A DNA stretch of 64,000 nt from Rhodospirillaceae bacterium (GTDB lineage Bacteria > Pseudomonadota > Alphaproteobacteria > Thalassobaculales > Thalassobaculaceae), in NCBI GenBank assembly GCA_002708305.1, contig PANE01000041.1, positions 1 to 64,000 of the forward strand. Direction: 5' to 3'. The notes below the pieces were generated by a model. The model made no database searches. It saw nothing but the letters and a program-made list of their open reading frames with translations, and was not told the DNA's origin. Position numbers and translations under genes: made by a program. Positions 8,220 to 16,605 of this stretch are shown in pieces (within the stretch, counting starts at the first letter, position 1; the number at the start of each line of letters is the position of its first letter).

Positions 8220-9446
8220 TTATTTTTTCTTTTTTGACGCAGTTTTTTCAGGATCCATATCCATGGCGCCTAATGTTCGATCTCTATATGCATCGGGCAC
8301 TTCTCTGCCAGTATCGGTGAAGGCTCGTCGAACAGCTTCCACGTTACGTCCGACGACTTCTACTCTGTTTTCTTTAGTGAATTTATTAGAGGCATAGAGT
8401 GTATCTAATGAGCCCTGAAAATGTGGCATCACATATCTTGCAAATAGCTCGTAACTTCTCATTGTCTGCTCTCGGTTGGCCCATTCATGGGCCCTGAACA
8501 TTATGCCTCCAAAACCTCCACCACTGAGTTCTAGGAGGTGTTTAATGCCTTTGATCGCTACGTCCGGGTCACCCACTAGTGTTGTCCCCATTTTTACACC
8601 TTCTCTCAGCGGGTCATCTGACCTCCCCGGGGGTCTTCCGAGGGTATCGGCAAAATATGACAATGTTTCCCTACGTTCTCCTGCTTGTACTTCTTTTAAT
8701 GCCTGTTCTGTATCTTCAGCAATATGGGCTACAACAATCACCCGCCAGTCTTTGCGGTTCATCTGTGTTCCATTTTCACTTGCAGTCTCCTCGGCAATTT
8801 TCCATTGACCAGCAAGAGCTTCCGGGCCACCAGGCAACCCAGCGCCGATGGATAATACACCTAGGCCGTGCCGGCCAGCTGCCATCATTCCAAAAGGAGT
8901 TATTGTACTCGCTACAGCAATAGGAAAACATGGGTCGCTGTAGGGAGCTAAATGTAATCGAGCATTTTTTAATTCGTACCAGTCTGTCTTTCTTGTTACT
9001 GGCTCTTCGCACTTTAATAATGCGACAATCGTTTCTAGAGATTCGACCATCCTATTTCTCTGAGTAACAGGATCGATCGCTAACATATATGCATCGGAAG
9101 TTAATGCTCCTGGCCCACAGCCGAGCATGGTACGGCCGCGTGTCATATGATCAAGTTGAACAAATCGCTGAGCCACCATAAAGGGGTTATGGTACGGCAA
9201 GCTGGTAACGCCTGATCCTAATCGGATATGTCGTGTTCTTTCTGCTGCTGCAGCGATAAATATCTCTGGGGCGGCAATCGTTTCCCAACCAGCCGAATGA
9301 TGTTCGCCCACCCAAGCTTCATCATAACCAAGGTGATCGAGCCAGTCGATAAGTTCCAAATCTCGTGACATTGCTAGAGTCGGGTTTTCCCCAAGCCTGT
9401 GAAAAGGGGCTAAAAATACGCCAAAATTTAATCCACTCCTAGACAT
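8220..9446 (-). CDS. Luciferase-like (LLM) flavin-dependent monooxygenase
   Basis: A 408-residue member of the bacterial luciferase/F420-FMN oxidoreductase superfamily. It has the N-terminal FGVFLAPFHRLGENP, then YDEAWVGEHHSAGWE, RLGSGVTSLPYHNPF and GRTMLGCGPGAL, which build the flavin-binding TIM barrel. Enzymes of this group use FMNH2 and oxygen to oxidise alkanes, amines, sulfonates or terpenoid ketones. The start at 9446 is preferred because AAGGAA lies 8 bases upstream and the protein then begins directly with the domain; an upstream start at 9518 would add 24 unlikely residues. It is divergent from the PanB-like gene. A flavin reductase partner is not adjacent. Confidence 0.88.
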   Translation of the reverse strand: MSRSGLNFGVFLAPFHRLGENPTLAMSRDLELIDWLDHLGYDEAWVGEHHSAGWETIAAPEIFIAAAAERTRHIRLGSGVTSLPYHNPFMVAQRFVQLDHMTRGRTMLGCGPGALTSDAYMLAIDPVTQRNRMVESLETIVALLKCEEPVTRKTDWYELKNARLHLAPYSDPCFPIAVASTITPFGMMAAGRHGLGVLSIGAGLPGGPEALAGQWKIAEETASENGTQMNRKDWRVIVVAHIAEDTEQALKEVQAGERRETLSYFADTLGRPPGRSDDPLREGVKMGTTLVGDPDVAIKGIKHLLELSGGGFGGIMFRAHEWANREQTMRSYELFARYVMPHFQGSLDTLYASNKFTKENRVEVVGRNVEAVRRAFTDTGREVPDAYRDRTLGAMDMDPEKTASKKKK

Positions 9447-9558
9447 GCGATATTTTCCTTCGTGATAAAAAAAACCAACGACATAATAGACTCGATAAAT
9501 AATACTAGTTTTAATCAACCATAATAATCTAGAGGCAAATAATAGAAAGAAGAGATAG

Positions 9559-10449
9559 ATGGCAAGTCATTCAACTGGTGATGGGGGAATACCTAAAAGA
9601 GGTGTTGGTAAGAACGGGTTAAAACGAGTTATGTCGCTTGGCGGTGCATATGGAACTCGTAACTATACCATAAAGGACCTTCGTGACTGTAAAGGAAAAC
9701 GCACCCTTGTAGAGACTTTACCATTTTCCACTGAGGAGGCAGCGGCAGCTGAGGAAGCAGGGATCGATACAATGAAAGTGCGGTTTGACCCAAATCAACC
9801 TGAACTGGCAGCTAATATCAGACAGGCTGCGCCTAATACCTTTATGGCATTCTCTGTGCCTTTGGTGGCGGCTGCTAGCGAAGTTGAGGCTGTGCGTCTT
9901 GGATATCAGGCCATGTCAATTGGAGCAGATGCGATAATGTGCCAATGGAGTCCAAAATTTATCAGTGCTGCTGCCGATGCAGGGATTCCTATTCAGGGGC
10001 ATGCCGGTTTGGTTCCCAGAAAGAGCACTTGGACTGGCGGTTTGCGGGCAGTAGGCAAGGTCTTGGATGAAGCTGTTTGGATATACAATGAAATAAAAAC
10101 TCTCGAAGAAGCGGGAGCCTATGCTGTAGAGGTCGAGGTGATTCCAGAACAATTACTCTCAGAAATAAGCAAAAGAACTACGTTAATCACGTCATCTATT
10201 GGTGGCGGTAGTGGCGGTGACATTCAATTTTTATTCGCTGACGATATCCTTGGGAACAACGCGCCTCCGTATCCGCGTCATTCTAAACAATACCGTAATT
10301 TATTTAAAATGAGACAAGATATGCAGCTGGAGCGGGTTGAAGGGTTTAAAGAATTTATCGCTGAAGTTCAAAACGGGAAATTTCCAGAGAAAAAGCATAT
10401 TATAGAAGCACCAAGTGGATTGATTGAGGATTTTCTTGCTAAGATTTAA
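9559..10449 (+). CDS. PanB-fold protein, divergent ketopantoate hydroxymethyltransferase family
   Basis: A 296-residue protein recognisable as PanB-like (PEP mutase/PanB TIM-barrel superfamily). GHAGLVPR stands where PanB has GHVGLTPQ, AYAVEVEVIPE matches the PanB segment carrying the catalytic Glu, and LFADDILG matches the end of the barrel. However, the usual magnesium Asp positions (in GDS and VADLPF) are replaced here by RFD and FSVPLV, and the Lys/Glu of VKLEGG by IMCQWSP. It is therefore unlikely to be ordinary pantoate synthesis. It lies 111 bases before an enolase-superfamily gene on the same strand, suggesting a shared catabolic pathway. The exact reaction is unknown. Confidence 0.75.
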   Translation: MASHSTGDGGIPKRGVGKNGLKRVMSLGGAYGTRNYTIKDLRDCKGKRTLVETLPFSTEEAAAAEEAGIDTMKVRFDPNQPELAANIRQAAPNTFMAFSVPLVAAASEVEAVRLGYQAMSIGADAIMCQWSPKFISAAADAGIPIQGHAGLVPRKSTWTGGLRAVGKVLDEAVWIYNEIKTLEEAGAYAVEVEVIPEQLLSEISKRTTLITSSIGGGSGGDIQFLFADDILGNNAPPYPRHSKQYRNLFKMRQDMQLERVEGFKEFIAEVQNGKFPEKKHIIEAPSGLIEDFLAKI

Positions 10450-10560
10450 GACTGACTGGTGAAAAGATTTTTACTGACACCGGCACGTTAATAATAACGA
10501 TTTTAATCTATTGTATTAACAATCATTACGCACTGGGCAAATTATAGGATTGGATAGGGT

Positions 10561-11754
10561 ATGAAAATTACTGGATGCAAAATACTCCATTGTAATGCAG
10601 GTTGGCGCGATTTTAGTTTTTTGAAAGTGACTACTGATGAAAATATTACAGGTATCGCGGAGTTTAACGAATGTTATGGTAGTCCAGGGTTATCAGGCGT
10701 TATCAGGCGTTTAGTTGAGCGGGTTAAGAATATGGACGCCATGGGGCATGAGCGTATCCATCAATACCTTTATGCGGCAACACGACAGGCACCAGGAGGT
10801 GTTAATCAGCAGGCAATAGCTGCAATTGAAAATGCGTTACTTGATATAAAAGGAAAAGCGCTCAATGTCCCTGTTTACGATTTACTAGGAGGAGCTATAA
10901 GGCATGAAATCCCAGTATATTGGAGTCATTGTGGAACATACCTTATGCGTCCTGAGATTGCTGAGTTGTGTGGTGTTGAGCCGTTGCAAGGTATTGACGA
11001 TTTGGTCAATCTTGGACGACGTGTAAGCGCTGCCGGATTCACTGGTCTGAAAACCAATATGATCACATTTGATAAAGAAGGGAGGATAGGCAGGCATGCA
11101 CCAGGTTTTGGTGCGGCTCCAGGCTGGCCTGAACTTAACACGCCCTCTGATCTTGTAGAGCAATTAAGGAACCAACTCATGGCAATGGGAGAGGGGGCCG
11201 GGCCCGAGGTTGGATTGAGGTTAGATTTGAACTTTAATTGTAAGCCCGAAGGCTACAGGCAGATTACGAGCGGCCTAGATGATCTTGAATTATCCTGGAT
11301 CGAAATAGATCTTTATGATCCTCTCGCGTTAGCCTCTATTAGAGAGCGAATAGCAACACCCATCGCCTCCTGCGAATCCCTATTTGGAATTAGGGAGTTT
11401 AGACCATTCTTTGAAAACGCTTCTATGGATGTTGCAATTATAGATATACCCTGGAACGGTGCATGGTTAGGCTTGAAAATAGCAGCAATGGCGGAGGCCT
11501 ATGAAGTGAATTGTGCACCACATAATTTCTATGGGCATTTATCCAGCTTAATGAGTGCGCACTTTTGCGCTGCGCTTCCAAATTTCCGTGTCATGGAAAT
11601 AGATGTTGATGATGTTCCTTGGAAGGATGAGTTAATAACTTGGAAACCAGAAATTAAAGCTGGATGTGTTCAAATTCCTCCAGGCCCTGGATGGGGAGCA
11701 GAACTTAATGAAGATGTGATCGCTGCGCACCCACCAAAATTTGTAGTTGATTAG
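10561..11754 (+). CDS. Mandelate racemase/muconate lactonizing-type enolase superfamily enzyme
   Basis: A 397-residue protein with an N-terminal capping domain and a C-terminal barrel. Probable metal ligands are D222 (in DLN), E248 (in WIEID) and E272 (in CESL). A possible base is K164, although the usual KxK is KTN here, and H321 lies in APHN. Family members remove a proton next to a carboxylate and then racemise, dehydrate or cycloisomerise the substrate. An insertion around 170-200, rich in Gly and Pro, lengthens the barrel. It follows the PanB-like gene and is convergent with the desaturase. It is most likely a sugar-acid or hydroxy-acid dehydratase, but this is not provable from the sequence. 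Confidence 0.85.
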   Translation: MKITGCKILHCNAGWRDFSFLKVTTDENITGIAEFNECYGSPGLSGVIRRLVERVKNMDAMGHERIHQYLYAATRQAPGGVNQQAIAAIENALLDIKGKALNVPVYDLLGGAIRHEIPVYWSHCGTYLMRPEIAELCGVEPLQGIDDLVNLGRRVSAAGFTGLKTNMITFDKEGRIGRHAPGFGAAPGWPELNTPSDLVEQLRNQLMAMGEGAGPEVGLRLDLNFNCKPEGYRQITSGLDDLELSWIEIDLYDPLALASIRERIATPIASCESLFGIREFRPFFENASMDVAIIDIPWNGAWLGLKIAAMAEAYEVNCAPHNFYGHLSSLMSAHFCAALPNFRVMEIDVDDVPWKDELITWKPEIKAGCVQIPPGPGWGAELNEDVIAAHPPKFVVD

Positions 11755-11781
11755 AGTTTTTAGACTGCGCTGAGGCATTAT

Positions 11782-12918
11782 CTACTTGAGGCTCGTAGGA
11801 GCGAGATCACCTATCGATTCTGTAAGGGCAGCGTTTTTGCCATTGATAACCTTACTTGCGCTGGGAACGGGTGTGTCAAATTCATAATTTGGGTCCAGTT
11901 GCTGTTGTTGTTTGATTTCTAACATTTCTTTCCATGCACCAAAAAAAGTCCGTAATTTGGGCATATCATGCGCAACTGCGTTATGTAGTTTTTTAAGATT
12001 ATAACAGGGGACACCGGCAAACATATGATGTTCTAAATGCCAATTCATCCTCCAATATAAAAACTCGGAAATTGGATCTAAAGTAATAGAACGCACACAT
12101 TTTCGAAAATCGGCAACATCGCTGCGCAGTCCACAATGCATGGGTAACCCTACGAAGTGCTTCAACCAGTTCGCTGTGAATTGTTGTGTTGATAACACTA
12201 GTGGAAGAGCCCATAACCCAGAATAGATAGCCAATAATAAAACACACGTGTGAAAAAGGATTATCAAGCGCGCCCATTTTATCGCATGAGGGCGCTCCTT
12301 TTCATGGGTAGTATACAGCGCATTGCTCCATTCTTCACTTATTACAGACGCACCCTTCCCCCCAAATGCAGTCTTAAAAGTACCTTTCATAATTGGAATT
12401 ATACCGCTGGTAACTGGTCCGCCGGTAATGTTAAATGTAAAGATTTGAAGCAAGTAAAATGGCCTACCCATTAATATTTCAAGTGGAAGAACAACCTCTC
12501 TGTCTCCTTCGGGATGCAACGTATATCTATGATGATATGTATGGCTCATTGCATATTCATGATGATTATGCCAACTGATGATACTGTAAAAGCGTAAGAA
12601 TAGCCTATTCAGTGCTTTGGTTTTGAAAACTGTTCCATGTCCCAATTCATGCGCAGCGATACCTTTGAAAAATGAAGCCGAGGTCCCATGAATAAATAAG
12701 GACACTAGAAATTCTGGCCACAATCTTTCTGTGGCAAAATAGAGAGTTAATCCACCTGTTATAAGGAAAATGAACAGATGTCCGCCTGCCTGTATAAAAC
12801 CTTGAAAGTCATTTGGTTGCATTAGTGCTCTAAATGTTTTGGGATCTATCGGGCATCGATACCAATTTACTCGAAGATTTTTTCGGACTTCTGTCAGTGG
12901 AGAATGGATATTGTTCAA
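11782..12918 (-). CDS. Membrane fatty acid desaturase family protein
   Basis: A 378-residue membrane di-iron enzyme. The three histidine clusters of the family are present: HELGH at 90-94, HNHHEYAMSHTYHH at 117-130, and HLEHH at 294-298, with extra His at 254 and 261. Hydrophobic segments lie around 45-80 and 215-245. Such proteins desaturate or hydroxylate acyl chains or related lipids at the inner membrane using electrons from a ferredoxin or cytochrome b5-like donor, which is not encoded nearby. AGGAGA lies about 4 bases before the ATG. It is divergent from the PhyH dioxygenase gene. The exact substrate (fatty acid, sphingolipid, carotenoid or other) is unknown. Confidence 0.88.
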   Translation of the reverse strand: MNNIHSPLTEVRKNLRVNWYRCPIDPKTFRALMQPNDFQGFIQAGGHLFIFLITGGLTLYFATERLWPEFLVSLFIHGTSASFFKGIAAHELGHGTVFKTKALNRLFLRFYSIISWHNHHEYAMSHTYHHRYTLHPEGDREVVLPLEILMGRPFYLLQIFTFNITGGPVTSGIIPIMKGTFKTAFGGKGASVISEEWSNALYTTHEKERPHAIKWARLIILFHTCVLLLAIYSGLWALPLVLSTQQFTANWLKHFVGLPMHCGLRSDVADFRKCVRSITLDPISEFLYWRMNWHLEHHMFAGVPCYNLKKLHNAVAHDMPKLRTFFGAWKEMLEIKQQQQLDPNYEFDTPVPSASKVINGKNAALTESIGDLAPTSLK

Positions 12919-13072
12919 AGTATCTCCTCACATTCATCATCGCATTGTTTATATTTATTTCTTTACTAACTTGATTTTAATCATTCTTTAATAATAATCT
13001 GCTTATAAATGCGATACTACCTCAATTGATACAGAGACGAGAGTGAAAAAATCGGTGTTAGGAGATGGTGTG

Positions 13073-13924
13073 ATGTCAGTAAGTATAGAGACGATAGAAG
13101 ATATTTATTCTAGGGACGGTTTTGTTTTTCCGATAAATGCGATCACTGAGACAGAAGCAAAGAAAATAAGGGAAGACCTTGAAAAGGCTGAGGATCAAAC
13201 CGCAAACGATCCCGCAAAGCTTGCTCTAATACGATCCTATCCCGATAGACTTATTCCATCTTTCGATCAACTGATACGCAATGAAAACCTTATTAAGGCT
13301 GTAGAACAAATATTAGGGCCCGATTTGTTGGTTTGGAGTGGGGGCTTATTTATTAAGGAGGCAAATACCCCTCATGTCGTAAGTTGGCATCAGGACCTTA
13401 CATATTGGGGGCTCGATGATGCTGAAGAAGTAACTGCCTGGGTTGCTCTTTGTCCCTCTAATTTACAAAGCGGTTGCATGAGGTTTGTCCCTGGAAGTCA
13501 TAAAGATCAACTGGTCCCCCATAAAGATACATTTAATGAGAATAATCTTTTGACCCGCGGACAGGAGATTGTTGTGGACGTAGATGATAGCGATGGCGTT
13601 GATGTGATATTAGAGACAGGACAAGCATCACTGCATCACGGCCATTTATTTCACGCATCAGGACCGAACACCACGTCAGATAGACGTATAGGGGTAGCAA
13701 TTAGGTACATCAAACCATCCATGAAGCAGAGAAATGGCTCAGATACTCTTGTTTCCTTAGTGGCAGGAAGAGATGATTATAAGCATTTTACATCGGTGGG
13801 ATCGCCCGAGGGCTGGTTAACCGGCGCAGATTTTGAACGTTGTGCTGCCGACTCAGATCTAAAGCGCTCCATCTTATTCGAGGGTGCTGACAGTAACACA
13901 GGACAAAGATACAGAAAATCATAG
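13073..13924 (+). CDS. Phytanoyl-CoA dioxygenase (PhyH) family Fe(II)/2-oxoglutarate enzyme
   Basis: A 283-residue dioxygenase. The iron ligands are H106 and D108 in SWHQD and a distal His (H194, in LFHASGPN). An Arg for 2-oxoglutarate lies in the following RRIGVAIRY (204-212). PhyH-type enzymes hydroxylate acyl-CoAs, ectoine, halogenated compounds and many small molecules. The ATG at 13073 is chosen because AGGAGA lies 7 bases upstream and the domain starts at once; the GTG at 13043 would add ten residues. The gene ends 9 bases before a convergent gene of unknown function. The substrate is unknown. Confidence 0.88.
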   Translation: MSVSIETIEDIYSRDGFVFPINAITETEAKKIREDLEKAEDQTANDPAKLALIRSYPDRLIPSFDQLIRNENLIKAVEQILGPDLLVWSGGLFIKEANTPHVVSWHQDLTYWGLDDAEEVTAWVALCPSNLQSGCMRFVPGSHKDQLVPHKDTFNENNLLTRGQEIVVDVDDSDGVDVILETGQASLHHGHLFHASGPNTTSDRRIGVAIRYIKPSMKQRNGSDTLVSLVAGRDDYKHFTSVGSPEGWLTGADFERCAADSDLKRSILFEGADSNTGQRYRKS

Positions 13925-13933
13925 TCGAATTAT

Positions 13934-14560
13934 TTAATGTCTTTCGCAAAGGAGATCATAAACATTAATCGTCATATCACGAAATTGCCTCTGAAATTTT
14001 TCGGCGATGCTCACAGCATGCTCTTTCCTTAAAGTTTCAATAAATAGACAAGAAGAAATTTTCTTGTCTGGCCCTCGAATACCCTCCTCTGTCATAACAT
14101 TCGTGTCGAATGAGGTATTGGCTGTCCAGTTTTCTATTCGCGCAACCCCGGATGGATTTTTGTCATTTTCTATAATATTTAACATTGCTTCCTTGGGCCG
14201 AGTTTCAGGTATTTGTATGGTCAATGCAGTTGAGCCAAATACCTGCCCCGATATGATGTGTCTGTCACAAACGGTTCTACTTGCATTGAGAAATACATTG
14301 GCCATTATTTCTTGTGTCCAGGGAGTGGGGTCTGAGAGCCGCGCCATATAGCTTTCAGAAGTTAAAGTGCTTGGAGATGCGACCTCATACCAGGTGAAAA
14401 ACCTTGGTGAGCCAACTATGCTCTCATAGCGGCGCCCTCTAATAAAACCAGGAATTTCTAGACGCTCCGGTAAATGTTCGTTCTGATACCAGTTTTCGTA
14501 ATTGTTTTCTTCACTTTGCGCACAGTCATTCCAGATGGCGAGGACGCCTTTACCACTCAT
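13934..14560 (-). CDS. Uncharacterised protein, possible EthD-like alpha+beta barrel
   Basis: A 208-residue soluble protein. The segment NWYQNEHLPERLEIPGF followed by RGRRYE (about residues 23-45) resembles the W-x-x-EH-R-PGF-Y pattern of EthD-like and related dimeric ferredoxin-fold proteins. The C-terminal half may repeat the fold with weaker similarity. No membrane segment or signal peptide is seen. The start at 14560 has GGAG about 6 bases upstream; an earlier in-frame start at 14602 does not. It is convergent with the PhyH gene and divergent from the TauD pair, so a link to that oxidative chemistry is possible but unproven. Confidence 0.55.
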   Translation of the reverse strand: MSGKGVLAIWNDCAQSEENNYENWYQNEHLPERLEIPGFIRGRRYESIVGSPRFFTWYEVASPSTLTSESYMARLSDPTPWTQEIMANVFLNASRTVCDRHIISGQVFGSTALTIQIPETRPKEAMLNIIENDKNPSGVARIENWTANTSFDTNVMTEEGIRGPDKKISSCLFIETLRKEHAVSIAEKFQRQFRDMTINVYDLLCERH

Positions 14561-14766
14561 ATCCAACTCCAAGATTTCAAAATAGATTATTGAGTTTCTC
14601 AACTTTGATTTGCCAGTGAAAGTGAGTATCTATGATCCGCATAATTCATCAGCCTTATGTTTAGTAAGCTGTCGGGTTGCCCAAATTGAAAACCTGTCAG
14701 ACAATTATATCCACAAGGGAATTATCAGCTGTGAAATCAAATTAATCTGCGTTGGGAGTGCCTATA

Positions 14767-15651
14767 ATGCCAGTTCATATAGAACAACTCGGGCCTGGTT
14801 TTGCCGGTAGCATTAATGGATTAGATCTTCGTAATCCTTTATCGGAACAAGAAATTATAGCTGTTCATGAGGGTATGGATAAATATGCGGTTCTGGTATT
14901 TAAGAGACAGACTATAACCGATGCAGAGCAACTTCAATTTTCTCAACAATTAGGGACGATAGAACATGCCATCGGTACCAGTCTCCGTGAACCCAAAGAT
15001 TTGCGGTTGCCCAGTACTTTCGCCGATGTTTCTAATTTAGATAAGGATGGTAAACCCTTTGAGAGTGATGATAGAAGGCGTCTATTTGCGATTGGCAATC
15101 GTCTATGGCATTCAGATAGTTCTTTTAAGGTAGTACCAGCGAAGTATTCGATTTTGCATGCGATTTCAGTCCCATCTAAAGGAGGGAATACCGAGTTTGC
15201 ACATATGCCAAACGCTTATGACGAACTTGAAAATGATATAAAATTAGAGATCAATAATTATATCTGTCAGCATTCTCAAATGTTTTCGCGACAATTAGTT
15301 GGTTTTACAGATTTTACCGAAGAGGAACGAACTCGGTTCGCCCCTGTACGTCAGTGCTTAGTGCGACAACACCCAAAGACTTGCCGAAAATCGTTGTACC
15401 TTTCTTCTCATGCAGGCTTAATAGATGGTCTCTCTGTTCCAGAAGCACGACTTTTGTTGAGAGATTTGATGGACCATGCAACTCAAAAAAAATTTGTATA
15501 TGTCCATAAATGGTCTGAAGGTGATCTGGTTATATGGGTCAATCGTCAAACAATGCATAGGGCGAGGCCATTTCCTCATGATGAACCTCGTGACATGAGA
15601 CGAACAACTATTGTGGGTGATGGGCCTACAGTGGAACAAGTTGCTACTTAG
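14767..15651 (+). CDS. TauD/TfdA family Fe(II)/2-oxoglutarate dioxygenase (TfdA-like)
   Basis: A 294-residue dioxygenase. Iron ligands are H115 and D117 in LWHSDSSF, and distal H264 in TMHRARPF; R278/R279 is the 2-oxoglutarate anchor. The WHSDSSF context and the following NTEFAHMPNAYDEL are close to the subgroup containing TfdA, which cleaves aryloxyacetate ethers. Related enzymes also act on taurine, sulfonates and carnitine-like compounds. The start at 14767 has GGGAG upstream. It is the first gene of a two-gene unit, 33 bases before another TauD-type gene. Its substrate may be an ether, sulfonate or betaine. Confidence 0.9.
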   Translation: MPVHIEQLGPGFAGSINGLDLRNPLSEQEIIAVHEGMDKYAVLVFKRQTITDAEQLQFSQQLGTIEHAIGTSLREPKDLRLPSTFADVSNLDKDGKPFESDDRRRLFAIGNRLWHSDSSFKVVPAKYSILHAISVPSKGGNTEFAHMPNAYDELENDIKLEINNYICQHSQMFSRQLVGFTDFTEEERTRFAPVRQCLVRQHPKTCRKSLYLSSHAGLIDGLSVPEARLLLRDLMDHATQKKFVYVHKWSEGDLVIWVNRQTMHRARPFPHDEPRDMRRTTIVGDGPTVEQVAT

Positions 15652-15684
15652 AATTAAATAGAGTTGGAGCGGCGAGGTTTTCAT

Positions 15685-16527
15685 ATGAAAATAACGAAGA
15701 TAAACGAATATATTGGCGCTGAGGTAACTGGAGTAAATCTCAATAAACCAATTTCTGAAGCAATAAAAATAGAGATTTATAATGCTCTTCTAGACAATGT
15801 GGCGTTAATTATTCGAGATCAGAATTTTTCAGCTGAGGAATTCATGCAAGCCGTTAGTCTTTTTGGAGAATTGATGGAAGATCAGAACCGTCGTTATCTT
15901 GCTGATGGCGTACCTATGGTCAGCGTTTTATCAAATAGACATGTAGACAGCACTGGAAAACCAGCAAAAATAGCACATAATGCCACGTGGCATACAGACC
16001 ACACAAATCAGGAATATCCGCCAAAATTTACGATACTTTATCCTGTGGCGTTGCCTGATTCTGGAGGGGGAACCGCCCTCTGCAATATGAGGGCAGCTTA
16101 TGCCGCACTTTCAGATGAATGGAAGGTAAAAATTGATCATATGAAAACTGCTAATACACTCATAAGCAGTGCCCGTTCATCAACTGGAAATCTAGATATC
16201 GTCAAGGAACAAGAAGTAGCCGGAATTCCACCAATGATACATCCTCTCGTTAGAACGCATCCTGAACATGGAACGCGTTCAATATGGTTCCATAAGGCAA
16301 AAACAGAAAATATAATAGGAATGGAACCGCAAGAGACGCAAGATTTTCTTGCTGAATTACTTGCAGAGGCCATTCGGCCTGAGTTTACATATACGCATGA
16401 ATATAAATTGGGTGACATGTTAGTTATTGATAACAGGTCTTCGATGCACAAGGCGGGTTTTGATTATGATCATAGTCAGCACCGGATGCTATATAGAGCT
16501 CTCGTCCGAGGCGATAGACCCTTTTAA
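15685..16527 (+). CDS. Second TauD/TfdA family dioxygenase of the tandem pair
   Basis: A 280-residue Fe(II)/2-oxoglutarate dioxygenase with H103 and D105 in TWHTDHTN, distal H255 in SSMHKAGF, and Arg267/Arg271 near the C-terminus. It differs clearly from the upstream gene: there is no WHSDSSF, and the middle region is different. It is therefore not a recent tandem copy. The ATG at 15685 follows GAGG; a TTG at 15664 would add seven residues. The pair is probably co-transcribed and may act on successive intermediates or on two related substrates. It is convergent with the sulfatase. Confidence 0.9.
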   Translation: MKITKINEYIGAEVTGVNLNKPISEAIKIEIYNALLDNVALIIRDQNFSAEEFMQAVSLFGELMEDQNRRYLADGVPMVSVLSNRHVDSTGKPAKIAHNATWHTDHTNQEYPPKFTILYPVALPDSGGGTALCNMRAAYAALSDEWKVKIDHMKTANTLISSARSSTGNLDIVKEQEVAGIPPMIHPLVRTHPEHGTRSIWFHKAKTENIIGMEPQETQDFLAELLAEAIRPEFTYTHEYKLGDMLVIDNRSSMHKAGFDYDHSQHRMLYRALVRGDRPF

Positions 16528-16605
16528 TTCGCTTGTTTTTCTTCTTCTAGGAATAGCTATTAGTATTTGACTAGAATAAGTATTCTTCTTCTCTTGAAGA
16601 GTAAT

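Noticed and set aside
10691-10710. Direct 10-base tandem repeat TATCAGGCGT inside the enolase-superfamily gene
   Set aside because: Two copies within coding sequence, without further repeats. Most likely chance or an old small duplication.
14610-14810. Open frame of 66 residues upstream of the first TauD-type gene
   Set aside because: It overlaps the TauD start in another frame and has no recognisable features.
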